Source: Pseudomonadota bacterium (GTDB taxonomy: Bacteria; Pseudomonadota; Alphaproteobacteria; Rhizobiales; Hyphomicrobiaceae). From it: a stretch of 12,267 nt of DNA. The notes under the pieces are model-generated. The model saw nothing but the letters and a program-made list of their open reading frames with translations. It ran no database searches and was not told the DNA's origin. The stretch spans positions 1-12,267 of the forward strand of contig JAEZBZ010000342.1 of the NCBI GenBank assembly GCA_023412745.1, written 5' to 3'. How positions within the stretch are numbered: the first letter of the stretch is position 1; each line of letters begins with the position of its first letter. The translations under genes were made by a program, and so were the position numbers. Shown piece after piece: positions 12,136-12,267 of this stretch.

Positions 12136-12267
12136 CCAGTCAGCGGATGATTTGTTTGGCCCTGTTCCTCAGGAAACAGCGTGCCATGGCCAATGCAGGC
12201 ATTCTCTCAACACACAAGTTTGGAGTGAGACACCCACTGACCCAATCCCGTGTGAAGGAGAGCCCCA
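12136..12267 (+). other. Non-coding right edge with an imperfect hairpin and a ribosome binding site
   Basis: No gene was found. CTGTTCC (12162-12168) can pair with GGAAACAG (12172-12179), with one bulged A and a TCA loop; no T-run follows. AAGGAG at 12255-12260 ends 7 bases before the window edge, the right distance for a start codon at 12268, so another plus-strand gene probably begins there. Confidence 0.45.

Overview
The window looks like chromosomal DNA of a high-GC alphaproteobacterium, most likely in the order Hyphomicrobiales (Rhizobiales). The reasons are the gene order rpmH-rnpA-yidC-engB-argB-pyrimidine 5'-nucleotidase, the YidC sequence (Lys in place of the usual groove Arg, long periplasmic domain) and a TVP38 / MerA-like flavoprotein / histidine kinase trio. 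Family and genus cannot be read from the sequence. No tRNA, rRNA, CRISPR array, insertion sequence or transposase was seen. Layout, left to right. (1) 1-430, minus: the first 143 residues of an unrecognised multi-pass membrane protein that runs off the left edge. (2) 622-2313, minus: argB (arginine biosynthesis) followed 3 nt later by a HAD-family pyrimidine 5'-nucleotidase; argB has its own candidate sigma-70 promoter. (3) 2562-4415, plus: a 617-residue protein with an N-terminal Clp-N (ClpA/B substrate-domain) fold, about 290 residues of Pro/Ala-rich disorder, a beta-rich domain and a single C-terminal membrane anchor. It sits in opposite orientation between engB and argB, which are usually close neighbours in this group, and it is the least explained gene here. 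(4) 4445-7909, minus: the housekeeping operon rpmH-rnpA-yidC-engB. It serves translation, RNase P tRNA processing, membrane-protein insertion and ribosome assembly. It reads from a near-consensus promoter at 8037-8065. rpmH is a 44-codon gene with a GTG start. (5) 8310-12123, plus: three genes that look like one operon. They encode a TVP38/TMEM64 (VTT-domain) membrane protein, an overlapping FAD-dependent pyridine nucleotide-disulfide oxidoreductase, and a two-membrane-segment sensor histidine kinase. A short hairpin plus T-run at the kinase stop codon probably ends it. The last 130 bases hold no gene but end with a good Shine-Dalgarno sequence, so a further plus-strand gene probably starts just beyond the edge. 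How the genes fit together: the minus-strand block is core gene-expression and biosynthetic machinery. The two plus-strand units are accessory to it. The VTT/flavoprotein/kinase unit suggests a membrane-redox function coupled to signalling; its substrate and its response regulator are not visible. The Clp-N protein could be a membrane-tethered adaptor or sensor that presents a Clp-type substrate-binding domain at the inner membrane, but this is inference only. The most useful leads are the Clp-N tail-anchored protein, the inverted repeat in its divergent control region with argB, the redox trio, and the structured control region upstream of rpmH.
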